Below are positions 25,255 through 34,673 of a stretch of 41,205 nucleotides of DNA, piece after piece (position 1 is the stretch's first letter; every line of letters starts with the position of its first letter). Below the pieces are notes generated by a model. The model saw only the letters and a list, made by a program, of their open reading frames with translations, was not told the DNA's origin and made no database searches. A program made the position numbers and the translations under genes. Origin of the DNA: Oscillospiraceae bacterium (GTDB taxonomy: Bacteria; Bacillota; Clostridia; Oscillospirales; CAG-272); assembly GCA_015064345.1 (NCBI GenBank), contig SVSK01000018.1, forward strand, positions 1 through 41,205, read 5' to 3'.

Positions 25255-26946
25255 ATGAGTGAAACTTATATCGTAAACGCCAAGACAGTGGAGGAAGCAG
25301 TCTCCATTGCCAACAGCAAATACGCTGACGAGAATCATGAAGTGTCCTACGAGATTCTTGAGATGCCTAAAAAGGGATTTCTCGGTATCGGCGCAAAGGA
25401 CGCAAGCATCAAGGTTACCGTAACCGAAACAAAGTCTGTTGAGCTTGGCTCTCTCGTTCGTGATATCCGTTCCATGAAGAGTCTTACCGACCGCGGCAAT
25501 GACAATCGTGCAAACGAGGAAAAGCCCCAGAAGCAGAACAAGCAGGAAGGTAAGCAGAACAAGGATAACAAGGGCCAGCAGAACAATCAGAAGCAGAATA
25601 AGTCTTCCGATAACAAGCAGAACAACAATAACAACAATAACAAGCAGAACAATAACCAGAAGAAAAACAACAATCAGAAGAACGAGGGTAAGCAGAACCA
25701 GCAGACAAAGGCTGAAAAGCTCGCATCCCCCGCTACTCCCGCCGCTGAAGTTAAGGCAAGCGAACCCGAGAAGAAGAACACAACAAGACTGAATAATCAG
25801 GCACTTCCCGGAAAGAGAAGCAAGCAGAGAAAGCCCGCTGTAACAGACTCCGACATCAGCGCAAGTGCCGTTACAGTAAACACTCCCGCAAATCTCTCCG
25901 AGTTCGTTTCCGAAAAGCCCGCTCAGAACACATTTGGATCCTCTGAGAGAGCAGCAGGCGGCAGAATGAGCAATGATATCCGTCGTGGCAAAAAGCCTCT
26001 GCAGGGCAAGCCTGTAAGCACAGAGACACGGGACCGTCAGATGCTTAACTCCAAGTACGACGTTGCTGAGTCCGATGACGACTACAAGAACATCGAAAAG
26101 CTTGAAAAAGAAAACGAAAATCTTCTCGAAAAGAAGGCACAGACAGCACTCGGTTTCGGTGAGACAGAAGCTCCCGCTGAGCCTGAAGTACGCACCCGTG
26201 AGGCTGTAACAGAAGCTGAAATGCAGTTCGCTCTTGAATTTGCAAACACACTTCTGAAGAACATGCAGATCGGTGCTGAGGCTGTCAGAATGGAATGTCC
26301 CGAGGACGAAGAGCTTATCGTTACAGAGACAGCTACAGTTTACCCGAAAATCAACATCGTTGGGGATGACAGCGGTATTCTCATCGGTCACCACGGCGAA
26401 ACTCTCGACTCCATCCAGTATCTCGTAAACCTCTGCGCACTCCGCAAGACAAAGTCCAAGGACGGCGACTATGTGAAGATCGTAGTTGATATCGAGAACT
26501 ACAGAAACAAGAGAGAAGACACACTGCGTGCTCTGGCGCGTCGTATGGCTGCTAAAGCGGTTAAATACAAGAGGAACGTATTCCTGGAGCCTATGAACGC
26601 TTATGAGCGCAGAATCATCCACAGCGAGCTCCAGAAGTATCAGGGCGTGTCCACTCATTCCGTAGGAAGTGACAGAGATCGCAAGATCATCATCACATAC
26701 GAGGGTGAGGACAAGGCTCCCGAAAACAAGAACAGACGCCGTCGCGGCAAGGGTAAGGGCAAGGGTCAGAACAAGCCCGCAGAGCAGAAGGTGGCAGAAG
26801 CAAAGCCTGCAGAATCTGCTGAAAAGGTTACTGAAAAGAAGCCCCACCACCGTCCGAGAAAGCCTCAGAAGCTGTCCATCGATCAGCTTGACGACCTTCT
26901 TTCCGGCAACGAGACAGTAAAGCTCGAACCCGCAGACGAAGAATAA
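25255..26946 (+). CDS. khpB: RNA-binding protein KhpB/Jag (Jag-N, KH, R3H)
   Basis: A 563-residue protein, about twice the usual length. The Jag-N domain is at 1-60 (ETYIVNAKTVEEAVSIA, KKGFLGIGAKDA). A long low-complexity linker follows, with Asn/Gln/Lys tracts at ~95-145. The KH domain is near 355-430 with the loop IGHHGE. The R3H domain at ~440-505 carries RRIIHSELQKYQGVSTHSVG. The Lys/Glu-rich tail ends EPADEE. KhpB binds many RNAs together with KhpA and affects cell-wall synthesis and division. It follows yidC by 35 bases and ends at a strong terminator. Confidence 0.96.
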   Translation: MSETYIVNAKTVEEAVSIANSKYADENHEVSYEILEMPKKGFLGIGAKDASIKVTVTETKSVELGSLVRDIRSMKSLTDRGNDNRANEEKPQKQNKQEGKQNKDNKGQQNNQKQNKSSDNKQNNNNNNNKQNNNQKKNNNQKNEGKQNQQTKAEKLASPATPAAEVKASEPEKKNTTRLNNQALPGKRSKQRKPAVTDSDISASAVTVNTPANLSEFVSEKPAQNTFGSSERAAGGRMSNDIRRGKKPLQGKPVSTETRDRQMLNSKYDVAESDDDYKNIEKLEKENENLLEKKAQTALGFGETEAPAEPEVRTREAVTEAEMQFALEFANTLLKNMQIGAEAVRMECPEDEELIVTETATVYPKINIVGDDSGILIGHHGETLDSIQYLVNLCALRKTKSKDGDYVKIVVDIENYRNKREDTLRALARRMAAKAVKYKRNVFLEPMNAYERRIIHSELQKYQGVSTHSVGSDRDRKIIITYEGEDKAPENKNRRRRGKGKGKGQNKPAEQKVAEAKPAESAEKVTEKKPHHRPRKPQKLSIDQLDDLLSGNETVKLEPADEE

Positions 26947-26956
26947 GAAAAGATAA

Positions 26957-27007
26957 AAAAGACTCCATTTAAAGAGAACCTTCGGTTCACTTTGGGGTCT
27001 TTTTTTA
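26957..27007 (+). terminator. Intrinsic terminator after jag
   Basis: AAAGAGAACC-TTCG-GGTTCACTTT is nested in a longer stem GACTCC/GGGGTC, followed by a T-run (27000-27007). It closes the rpmH-jag transcript. Confidence 0.9.
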
Positions 27008-27010
27008 TAT

Positions 27011-27046
27011 GGGTGATGGGTTATAAGTTATGGGTTATAGGTTTAG
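27011..27046. repeat. 7-nt degenerate array (GGTTATA type)
   Basis: GGGTGAT, GGGTTAT, AAGTTAT, GGGTTAT, AGGTTTA just after the jag terminator. It is followed by GAGGAAACTTTTA, a degraded form of the TGTGGAAACTTTTTT found near 17311. Confidence 0.6.
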
Positions 27047-27080
27047 GAAAGAAGTGAGGAAACTTTTATGCTCTGTCGGT

Positions 27081-27331
27081 CAAAAAGTATTTTTTTATTA
27101 AATAGGAGCAATGCGTAAAGATAAAGTTACACGAAAAGCCAAGATGGGGATTCTTAAGGGGAAGAATCAAAGAAGTTGCAGTTAAGTTTTCAGATCAATA
27201 ACAATTGGCGGGATTCGAGCGGATGGAAGTATTGACAATATTATATATCCCGTCCTCCTTCCCCTTAAGTGGACGGTGATTCACAAGAGGTGTGGACATG
27301 GAACACCTCTTGTGCGCCCCACGCGTAGTGC
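27081..27331 (+). repeat. Structured element, Family A, copy 5
   Basis: Almost identical to copy 1: helix-1 arms at 27153-27164 and 27258-27269, helix 3 at 27282-27293 and 27303-27314, helix 4 in ACGCGTAGTG. Homology with copy 1 starts in TCAAAAAGTA and runs on through Family D. Confidence 0.65.
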
Positions 27332-27392
27332 AAAAAATAGGTTAAATAAGCAAGTTCGGTTGAAGAGTAAAGCGGAATGAATATAGAATAAT

Positions 27393-27455
27393 GCAGACTT
27401 TGGTCTCCTCCTCCGTCATACTTCGTATGCCACCTCCCCCCACAGGGGAAGGCTT
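27393..27455 (+). repeat. Family D repeat, copy 2
   Basis: Same as copy 1 base for base over most of its length, at the same distance from Family A copy 5. Confidence 0.65.
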
Positions 27456-27556
27456 GGGAAGGCTGAAGAAGGCATGGAAGACTTGATGTATTCTTGAACC
27501 TTGCACGACGGACGATAAAGCGGTATGAATATAATAAGCAATATTTTCACTAAACT

Positions 27557-27600
27557 GGAGGATGATTTATCAAACGCAGTTTGATGGCTCCCCTACGGGT
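27557..27600 (+). repeat. Family E repeat, copy 2
   Basis: GGAGGATGATTTATCAAACG with the hairpin ATCAAAC-GCA-GTTTGAT, then GGCTCCCCTACGGG. It lacks the terminal hairpin of copy 1. Downstream 27601-27764 is AT-rich and I see nothing more there. Confidence 0.6.
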
Positions 27601-27764
27601 TAGCTGAAATTTAGAGTCAAGCGGCATAAATATAGTAAAGTGTAATCTTGCCGGGCGGGATGTACGAGTTTGTCGGATGATTGGGGTGAAGCAGAACAGG
27701 ATGTTAATATTTCACAATTCAAATATATAAACACCGCAAAATTTTCCCCATTTTTGTTTATATT

Positions 27765-28301
27765 TTATCTTGCATCATTTCTTCCCAAAAAGCCGATATT
27801 ATCTATTATAACCGCGGCTTCTCCGTACTTTTGCAAAAAATAATTTTCCATTGTACGGCGCATCTGATCCTCTGCAGAGTCGTTGAACAATAGATCCCCA
27901 TGCCATTTTTCGCTGCCTACTGACTCAAAATACAGCGCGCCGCCTGTGGGATCAGCTCCGCTTATTGCCGCCTCCACTGCATCACTTGACAGCCGCACAG
28001 TCTTGCTGTCAATTTTTCCTGCGACCTCATAAACGGCTGAAAATTCCCCCTCCGATACAAGGCTCATGACCGCGCCGCATGCAGAATCGGGGAAACCGAC
28101 AGTCTCCATCCTGTTCAGCACCACTGCCGCGATCGCCACCCTTCCGCCATAGCTTATCTTCGGGTACGACACTGCAATGGCACGGGAGAGGTAGTTTATT
28201 TCCGCCTCGCTGATCCGCACCATTTCACCGCCTGCCGACACCACCGCTGCGCACGACATAAATATCATTATAAACGCAATAAAAACCGCAATTTTTCGCA
28301 T
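27765..28301 (-). CDS. Secreted SleB/CwlJ-like protein, possibly catalytically inactive
   Basis: A 178-residue protein with a signal peptide (1-23) and one hydrolase-2 (SleB/CwlJ) domain. GGRVAIAAVVLNRMETVGFP, GEFSAV and DPTGGALYF are family hallmarks of spore-cortex lytic enzymes that cleave peptidoglycan. In active members a conserved AEA with the catalytic Glu stands ~10 residues before the (V)AVAAVVLNR motif. Here that stretch reads AIAVSYPKISYGG, with no Glu at the place. It may be an inactive relative or use another residue. The start has CGGAG upstream. It is monocistronic, head-on to replication. Confidence 0.8.
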   Translation of the reverse strand: MRKIAVFIAFIMIFMSCAAVVSAGGEMVRISEAEINYLSRAIAVSYPKISYGGRVAIAAVVLNRMETVGFPDSACGAVMSLVSEGEFSAVYEVAGKIDSKTVRLSSDAVEAAISGADPTGGALYFESVGSEKWHGDLLFNDSAEDQMRRTMENYFLQKYGEAAVIIDNIGFLGRNDAR

Positions 28302-28356
28302 AATAATCTCCGAGATTTTTTGTTTTTATTATGTCCCGTGCGGCTTCTGAAAAACG

Positions 28357-28396
28357 CAAAAAAAGCTGCCCGATCTTGCTTGACCGAGCAGCCTTT
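28357..28396 (-). terminator. Intrinsic terminator of the SLH protein gene
   Basis: On the minus strand GGCTGCTCGGTC-AAGCAA-GATCGGGCAGC, then a run of seven T. It is 25 bases after the stop codon. Confidence 0.9.
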
Positions 28397-28420
28397 TACT
28401 CTTGTGAGCTTATTTGTTAA

Positions 28421-31300
28421 TTATTTTTCGTCAATTTCGCCTTCCCAACCGAGAACGTTGATGCAGAACTTCTGAATGAGCATTGCAAGCTCGGAACGCT
28501 TAGCGTTGGTTGTGGGAGAGATCTTGTTGTTGCTTGTTTCAACGATGAAGTCCATCTTCTGAGCGTACTTAACAGCACTTGTTGCCCAGTCAGCGATGCT
28601 TGCCTTATCTGTGAATGTGAGCACCTGTGTGCCAGCTGCTGTGTTCAGATCCTCGATCTTTTCAGCGTATCTCTGCATGATAACGTACATCTGCTGGTGA
28701 GTGATGGGATTTTCGGGACCGAACTTGCCGTTACCGTAGCCCTCGATAAGTCCTTCCTGTGTTGCCCAGTTGATGTAAGGAACAGCATAGGAGTAGTAGG
28801 AATATCTGGAGTCACCCTTCTTAACGTCGGAGAACTGAGATGTTGTGGTTGAGTAAAGCTGTGATGCGAGATCAGCATCAATACCGCAGAGACGTCCGAG
28901 AACTGTTACGAACATAGCGCGGGTCATTGTGCTGGAGGGAGAGAACTTGGTATCGGATGTACCGTTGAAGAGTCCGTTTACGTTTACGAATGCAACTGCA
29001 TTGTAGTAATCCTGAGACTTGCTAATGTCAGAGAAGGGGTTTTCCCAGTTAGCAATAGGATCGTTTTCGGTGAATGTGATCTTGAGAGTCTTGCCGTTTA
29101 CGTCGCTTGTAGCCTTGATCTTAACTGTAACAACGCCGTCCTTTTCGGAGTAACCGGATGTGGAGGATGTGATCTTCTTTGTGCCGAGGGCGATTTCTTC
29201 AACAATGTAGCCACTCTTGGGAGTGATAGCGATTGTCATCTCGCTGCCGTGACCGATGATGATCTCGTCGTCGCCGTTAACATCGGGCTTAGTCTCAACA
29301 TTGCCGTTCTTGCCAACATCAAGTGTTACGGCATAAACACCGGGAAGGAGATCTTCTTCATCGTAATCCTCTTCGAATGTAATGGATTCGTTCTTTGCGA
29401 GAATGATGTCGATCTTCTTGTCAGCGTATGTGAATGTAGCTGCTGTGGAAGAAGAGTTTGTGATCGTGAGATAGTAGTCTGTGTCGGGATCAACTGTATC
29501 GCTGTTCATGGAAAGCTTCTTACCGTTGAGGTTGATCTCAATGCGGCGGTCAACGTCAAGAGTAAAGCTGGAAGATACCTTTTCGTCGTTTGTAAGCTTG
29601 ATCGTTACAACCTTACCTGTGATCGGAGGATATTCTGTAACGCTGAGGTTTTCCACAGCCTCGAGAGCCTCGTCGATATTTGAATATTTGTTGAGAAGAG
29701 TACCGTTATAGTAAACTTCAACGTCGGGATTTGTTACGGGGATCGTGGAGTCAATGTACTTATCATCAATATAGAATCTTACATTAACGTAGTCCTTGCC
29801 ATCCTTCTGGAATACGTCGGCAGACTCGATTGTAGTGGCCTTGGTGGACTTAAGCTTGCCTGCAGAGGTAAGAACCTGGAGAGACATTGTATTTGAATAG
29901 CTTTCGAGGTCGTCACCGCTGATAACCTTGGATGTGCTTGCTGTGGGGGAGATAATGATATAGTTTACGTCGGAAATCTTGAGAACCTGGCTGATTGAGT
30001 ATGTTTTGTCGTCAAATACAACTGCATCAATATCATTAACAGTAAGCTTGCCGAGGCTGTCCTTAACTGTAAGACCGGTTACTGCGATGAGGTAAGTATT
30101 TCCGTCTGTGTGCTTGTAGGAGATAACAAGGTTTGTCTTGCCGTCGCCCTTGATGTCGTCCTTTGTGAATACTCTTGCGAAGGGGCTGTCTGTTACGTTG
30201 GAGTAAGCAACAAGAAGCTCGCTGGAGAGTGTTGCAACTGTTGTATCACCGTAGTAGAGAGTGATCTTGGAGCCTGTCCAGTCGATCTTCTCGCCTACGC
30301 TGTAGGACTTCTTGGAGAGCGCGGGAGAAAGAACACCGATGTAGTCGGATGTATCACCTGTGTCACCGTCGTCATCATCATCACCGGTGTCGCCGGAAAC
30401 AGCAGTTACATAAATGCGAATAGACTTGGAGTCTACGCCATTGTATGAAACTCTAATGTATTTATCGGTTGTTTTGAGAAGTCTGGAGGTGGATACGGTT
30501 TCCCATGTTTTGTTGTCTTCGGAAAGCTGAATATCGCAGCTGTTTGCGGAGAGCTGTGTCTTGTTGCCGTCTTCGTATTCAGCAGTAATGTTAAGACCGG
30601 GGAGAACATCACCCTCATCAAAGTTGGTGCTGCCGCCTGTGAGTGCGAGTGTAAGGCTCTTAACCCAGTTTGTCTTTACCTTAACGCCGTACTTAGCTTC
30701 AATTGCGGGGTTGTTTACGGACTTTACTGTAACTTCGATGCTGTCACCGGGAGTTGTAAGTCTGCCGCCGTTGCCATCATAGGAGATGGTGTATTCGTCT
30801 GTAGCAGCCTTGATGTCCTCATCCCCGTTGTTGAAATCGAGGTAAACATTGATGTGATCGTTTTCGATCTTGTCACCAACGTAGTACTCTGTGTACTTGG
30901 AGATCTTTTCAACTCTGAGAGCGACAACAGTCTTCTTGATTACGTGAAGCTGGAAGTCGCCGAGCTTGTTACCTTCAGCGTCCCATACTCTGATCTTAAC
31001 GTCACCTGTCTTAACAGGAGTAACAACGCCGTCTTTGTCAACGGTAGCTATCTTGTCGTCAAGAGTCTGGAATGTTGCAGCATTTGTAATTACTTTCTTA
31101 AGGTTTGCGCCTGCCTCGGTGTAGGTAGTTACACTGTCGACGGTTGCGGATGTGAACAGATCTGTCTTTGTCTTACCGTCAAGGAACAGATAATATTCTG
31201 CGGTGGGGGTTTCTTCTCCACCGTCGCCGGCATAAACAGCTACAGACATTACTGAGAGCATTGTCGCGAGCGCGAGGAGGAGTGCAAGGAACTTCTTCAT
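28421..31300 (-). CDS. SLH-domain surface protein with Ig-like repeats
   Basis: A 959-residue exported protein. Signal peptide 1-24 (MKKFLALLLALATMLSVMSVAVYA). Residues ~100-310 hold bacterial Ig-like modules (VKSLTLALTGGSTNFDEGDV is typical), followed by an Asp-rich linker (DDDDDGDTGDT) and further beta-rich domains to ~745. Three SLH modules occupy ~750-950 (NPFSDISKSQDYYNAVAFVN; FSDVKKG; FTDKASIADWATSAVKYAQK), which anchor proteins to wall-linked polysaccharide. It is probably part of an S-layer or another abundant surface structure. AAAGGAAAA precedes the start, and a strong terminator follows. It is transcribed against the direction of replication. Confidence 0.92.
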   Translation of the reverse strand: MKKFLALLLALATMLSVMSVAVYAGDGGEETPTAEYYLFLDGKTKTDLFTSATVDSVTTYTEAGANLKKVITNAATFQTLDDKIATVDKDGVVTPVKTGDVKIRVWDAEGNKLGDFQLHVIKKTVVALRVEKISKYTEYYVGDKIENDHINVYLDFNNGDEDIKAATDEYTISYDGNGGRLTTPGDSIEVTVKSVNNPAIEAKYGVKVKTNWVKSLTLALTGGSTNFDEGDVLPGLNITAEYEDGNKTQLSANSCDIQLSEDNKTWETVSTSRLLKTTDKYIRVSYNGVDSKSIRIYVTAVSGDTGDDDDDGDTGDTSDYIGVLSPALSKKSYSVGEKIDWTGSKITLYYGDTTVATLSSELLVAYSNVTDSPFARVFTKDDIKGDGKTNLVISYKHTDGNTYLIAVTGLTVKDSLGKLTVNDIDAVVFDDKTYSISQVLKISDVNYIIISPTASTSKVISGDDLESYSNTMSLQVLTSAGKLKSTKATTIESADVFQKDGKDYVNVRFYIDDKYIDSTIPVTNPDVEVYYNGTLLNKYSNIDEALEAVENLSVTEYPPITGKVVTIKLTNDEKVSSSFTLDVDRRIEINLNGKKLSMNSDTVDPDTDYYLTITNSSSTAATFTYADKKIDIILAKNESITFEEDYDEEDLLPGVYAVTLDVGKNGNVETKPDVNGDDEIIIGHGSEMTIAITPKSGYIVEEIALGTKKITSSTSGYSEKDGVVTVKIKATSDVNGKTLKITFTENDPIANWENPFSDISKSQDYYNAVAFVNVNGLFNGTSDTKFSPSSTMTRAMFVTVLGRLCGIDADLASQLYSTTTSQFSDVKKGDSRYSYYSYAVPYINWATQEGLIEGYGNGKFGPENPITHQQMYVIMQRYAEKIEDLNTAAGTQVLTFTDKASIADWATSAVKYAQKMDFIVETSNNKISPTTNAKRSELAMLIQKFCINVLGWEGEIDEK

Positions 31301-31593
31301 AATTGGTTTTCCTTTCTTGGTTTAATTTGCTTTTTTCCGGCTGCCGATATACGAAAACTCGGAAAAGATTATGATACATAGTAATAATATCACAATATTG
31401 GGCGGATGTACATAGATTTGTGCAAAGTTTACAGTGAGTTAACGCTTTTTTAGAAAAATTTACATGGTTTGCAAGTATTTAGACGTTCGAGAAGCGGAAA
31501 AGTTCCGCTGTTTTGGGAATTTGAGGATTTTTATTGCTTCTATCGTTTGTTTTGGGTTTGGTGTTTTGTATTCATGCCGCTTTGTCTCACCCA

Positions 31594-31642
31594 CCCTCTT
31601 TTCTCGGTAGGGGAGGTGGCTTGCCCCTCCCGTCGAACAATT
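31594..31642 (-). repeat. Family E repeat, copy 5
   Basis: On the minus strand GGGAGGGGCAAGCCACCTCC then CCTACCGAG, the same subtype as the copy beside dnaA (20482). Confidence 0.55.
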
Positions 31643-31682
31643 TCGGATTCACTCTACTCATCCAGCTTTTCATCCGACACAA

Positions 31683-31719
31683 CACACCCGTAGGGGAGGA
31701 TATCATCCTCCCGTCGAGT
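31683..31719 (-). repeat. Family E repeat, copy 4
   Basis: On the minus strand GGGAGGATGATATCCTCCCC then TACGGGTG, a shortened version of copies 1 and 2. The region 31301-31590 upstream of the SLH gene is AT-rich leader DNA; I could not identify a convincing promoter in it. Confidence 0.55.
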
Positions 31720-31785
31720 AATTACGATTTCACTCAATATACACCGCGCTACTCTTCATATGAAATTGTTCTTTAACTTCATTTT

Positions 31786-31970
31786 TTGCACTACGCGTGG
31801 GGCGCACAAGAGGAATGGACGCTGTGCGCTAGGCACCAAAGAGGTATCTCCGGCGATACCTCTCTGGACTCTCAGCCGCTTAAGGAAAGGGAAGAGCTCA
31901 TTTCGATTGACTAGTCAATCTCATTCACTGTTCCCTCTCCTTAAGAATCCTCTCCTTTGTATTTCGTGTA
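31786..31970 (-). repeat. Structured element, Family A, copy 6 (chimeric)
   Basis: On the minus strand the core is like copy 3: GATTCTTAAGGAGAGGG/CCCTTTCCTTAAG, internal hairpin GATTGACTAGTCAATC, helix 3 AGAGGTATC/GATACCTCT. It then continues into a tail like copy 1 (CCTCTTGTGCGCCCCACGCG and TAGTGCAAAAAA). So it joins parts of both subtypes. Confidence 0.6.
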
Positions 31971-31989
31971 ACTTAAACTCTCGCATTTC

Positions 31990-32037
31990 TCCTATTTATT
32001 CTATTTTATTTATTCTTTATTCTTTATTCTTTATTCT
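31990..32037. repeat. 7-nt degenerate array running into the GH95 stop codon
   Basis: On the minus strand, GAGAATAAAGAATAAAGAAT and onward; the stop codon of the GH95 gene is itself part of the first unit. Confidence 0.65.
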
Positions 32038-34661
32038 CCAAGATACTCCTCTGCCTGTGCGCGGTATTCGCATACCATGTTCAGCTGGCGGATCCATGCG
32101 CGGTAGCGGTCTCTCTCAAGGGCAGTGGAGTGATTCAGCGTCACCCATGCGCCGCCGGAGGACGCGTCAAATGTATCAGAGCGAGTGATCTTGTAGGTGA
32201 CCGTCTCAACCTTTGAGAAGTCCAGACTGCGGTCAATATACTCGCCGCCGTGGATGTTTATTCCGATGAGGTCATATGTGGGGGAAGAATCCGTTGCGCG
32301 CCATACGTTGACCGGGGCATCGTAATCCCATGTGATCTTCAGCTCCCGTGTCGCCTTGACGGATGTGGGATATTCGCTCTTTTCCCATGCGGGGATAGCG
32401 GTGATAAGGTAGTCCTCTCCTGCCGCGGTGTCAAACTCGATTCGGTTTTCGTCTATCTTTTTGTAGGGGAAGCCGATATTTGCCCCTGCAATGCCGTGAT
32501 ACTTCAGCTTGCAAACGCCGCCGTTTCCTGAGTGGATCTTCATTTCCGTAGCACAGCCGCCTGACCACTTAACGTCGAACACAAATCCGCCGCGGGCGCA
32601 AAGTCCACTGTAGCTGCCCTCATCCCAATCGTCGGGTATACAGGGCAGAGGAGAAATGTACTTTTCATGGCTCTGGAGCAGCATTTCAGCCACACCGGAG
32701 CTTCCGCCAAGGTTGCCGTCGATTTGGAACGGGGGATGTGTGTCCCACAAGTTGGGCAGGGTGCGGAGTCCGAGAAGATTGGTATAAAGCTTGTACGCAC
32801 GGTTGCCGTCGCCTGTTCTCGCCCAAGCGTTCAGTCGGTGAGCCAGCGCCCATCCTGTAGACTCATCGGAGCGGTAATCAAGGGAGATCTTTGCCGCGTC
32901 AAGCCATGCGGGAGTGTCGCTGGAAATGCTCGTACCGGGGTAGAGACCCACAAGCTGGGAAATGTGGCGGTGTCTGTACTCGCCAATCTCGCCGTAGAAC
33001 TTTTCCTCGCGGTATTCCTTGATCTGACCGCTCCAGCCCACCTGTACGGGATCGTACTTGTCAAGCTGTGCTCGAACGTCCGCGATCGCACGTCTATCTT
33101 TTTCGGGAAGTGTGTCCTCGCCGAGGATGTCAACGCATTTTAAGAGATCGTTTGCGTTTTCCCAGATCATCTGCTGGTCGAATGCGCAACCTACTGTGTG
33201 GTGATACTGCACCTTGCCGGGAACCCAGTCGTTGTCGCTGTTTGAGATGATCTGCTCGGGGGATGCGGAGAAAGCGGAGAGATAAAGTCCGTCGTAGTTT
33301 CTCACGCAGCGCATCAGGTGCTTTGCCATGGAGAGCAGGGTGGGGTAAACGTACTCACGGAGAACGGTTTTGTCCCCTGTGAAGTCGTAATATTCCCAAA
33401 ACAGCTTGGATGTGAGCCCACCTGTGCCGGGACCTGAATGACCGCCGGGGGCTGTGGTGAGGTAAGCATAGCTTGCGGTACCGATAGTCCAGCCGCATTC
33501 ACCGGGCTCGTCTGTGTAGTTCTCGGGGATGTATTCCTTTATATATTCTGCCGCGTACTTTTCAGCCACAGGGCGGAACGCAAGGTTGAAATCACGGTAT
33601 GCGGGGAAGGTTTCGGCAAGGTTTCCGATAAATGCGGGCCAGTAGTTCATCTGAACGTTGATGTTGTGCCAGTAGCCGCTTCCCCAGGGAGATTCATCGT
33701 GGCAGTTCCACACGCCCTGGAGTGTAGCAGGGAGACATCCCTCGCGGGAAGAGGAGAGAAGCAGGTATCTGCCGTACTGGAAGTAGAGAACTTCAAGATA
33801 TCGGCTGTGTTTTCCCTCAGAATATTCCTTCAGTAGCTCGTCCGTCATGAGAGAGGGAACTTCAGTCTCTCCAAGCTCCAGCTCCACTCTGCCGAATATC
33901 TCGGAAAAATCCGCAAGGTGACGACTCTTCAGCTCGTCATATGTATATGCACAAGCTTTTTCCATAATACCGCACACGATGGGATGGGGATCGAAGTCGC
34001 GGAGCTTCTTTTTGTCGTCCTCAATGAGGAAAACCTCAGGTCGCAGCTCGTAGTTGGTCGCCCCTGTGAAGATGAAGTAAGTATCCGTTGCACCGTCAAT
34101 AGCAAGTCTGCCGCATTTTTCCGTTACCGTACCGTCGGAGAAGACGCGGAGCTGACCCTCGAAGTTGATATTCCAGAACTTCATATTTCCGCGCATTGTG
34201 ATGAGGTTTCCGTCTATGATGATCTCGCCTGTCTTTGCTCTTTCGGGGTGGTCATTGACAAAGGGAACTTCAAGCTCTGCTTCATAGCTGATTTTACCTG
34301 TGGAGGTGATTCTACCAACAAGTGCGCGGTCGGGGTAGGTCATGAAGTAGGTTCTCTCAACATCAACACCGCCGATGTTGTACTTAACGTAAGCCATTCC
34401 GTCGCCGAGAGTGAGTCCGCGCTCGTAGCCGCCGACCTCATCAAAGGTGTGAGGGAAATGGAGATATATTTCTGCGAAATTGTTAAGTCCCCCGAAGTGC
34501 CAAGGGTTCTCAAGAGAGTTTTCTGTTATCTGGATTCGTTCCTTTTCCACGCCGCCGAACACGTTGCCGCCGAAGTGTGAGCAGCCGATGGGCATGGAGT
34601 AGTTTTCCCAACCCTCAGCAGAGTCGGGTGCAGGAGATGAGTAGCGAAGATTAAGCTTCAT
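32031..34661 (-). CDS. Glycoside hydrolase family 95 protein (alpha-L-fucosidase-like)
   Basis: An 876-residue GH95-type enzyme. The N-terminal domain begins MKLNLRYSSPAPDSAEGWENY. The (alpha/alpha)6 domain holds the residues used for catalysis in the family: NIN in HNINVQMNYWPA (~331), SPE at ~467, and Asp in HPPFQIDGNLGG (~647). No signal peptide is seen, so it probably acts in the cytoplasm on imported oligosaccharides. GH95 includes fucosidases and galactosidases, so the sugar is not fixed. The start at 34661 has TTTTGGAGG upstream; the frame upstream of it is repeat DNA. It has its own promoter. Confidence 0.9.
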   Translation of the reverse strand: MKLNLRYSSPAPDSAEGWENYSMPIGCSHFGGNVFGGVEKERIQITENSLENPWHFGGLNNFAEIYLHFPHTFDEVGGYERGLTLGDGMAYVKYNIGGVDVERTYFMTYPDRALVGRITSTGKISYEAELEVPFVNDHPERAKTGEIIIDGNLITMRGNMKFWNINFEGQLRVFSDGTVTEKCGRLAIDGATDTYFIFTGATNYELRPEVFLIEDDKKKLRDFDPHPIVCGIMEKACAYTYDELKSRHLADFSEIFGRVELELGETEVPSLMTDELLKEYSEGKHSRYLEVLYFQYGRYLLLSSSREGCLPATLQGVWNCHDESPWGSGYWHNINVQMNYWPAFIGNLAETFPAYRDFNLAFRPVAEKYAAEYIKEYIPENYTDEPGECGWTIGTASYAYLTTAPGGHSGPGTGGLTSKLFWEYYDFTGDKTVLREYVYPTLLSMAKHLMRCVRNYDGLYLSAFSASPEQIISNSDNDWVPGKVQYHHTVGCAFDQQMIWENANDLLKCVDILGEDTLPEKDRRAIADVRAQLDKYDPVQVGWSGQIKEYREEKFYGEIGEYRHRHISQLVGLYPGTSISSDTPAWLDAAKISLDYRSDESTGWALAHRLNAWARTGDGNRAYKLYTNLLGLRTLPNLWDTHPPFQIDGNLGGSSGVAEMLLQSHEKYISPLPCIPDDWDEGSYSGLCARGGFVFDVKWSGGCATEMKIHSGNGGVCKLKYHGIAGANIGFPYKKIDENRIEFDTAAGEDYLITAIPAWEKSEYPTSVKATRELKITWDYDAPVNVWRATDSSPTYDLIGINIHGGEYIDRSLDFSKVETVTYKITRSDTFDASSGGAWVTLNHSTALERDRYRAWIRQLNMVCEYRAQAEEYLGE

Positions 34662-34673
34662 TTTGGCCTCCAA

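Noticed and set aside
25204-26850. A 548-residue open frame antisense to jag
   Set aside because: Leu/Val-rich tracts are just the complement of the Lys/Asn/Gln codon runs of jag; no start signals.
31469-32188. Several short plus-strand frames between the SLH and GH95 genes
   Set aside because: They consist of repeat DNA (Families A and E, 7-nt array) and run into the GH95 gene on the other strand; no ribosome-binding sites.
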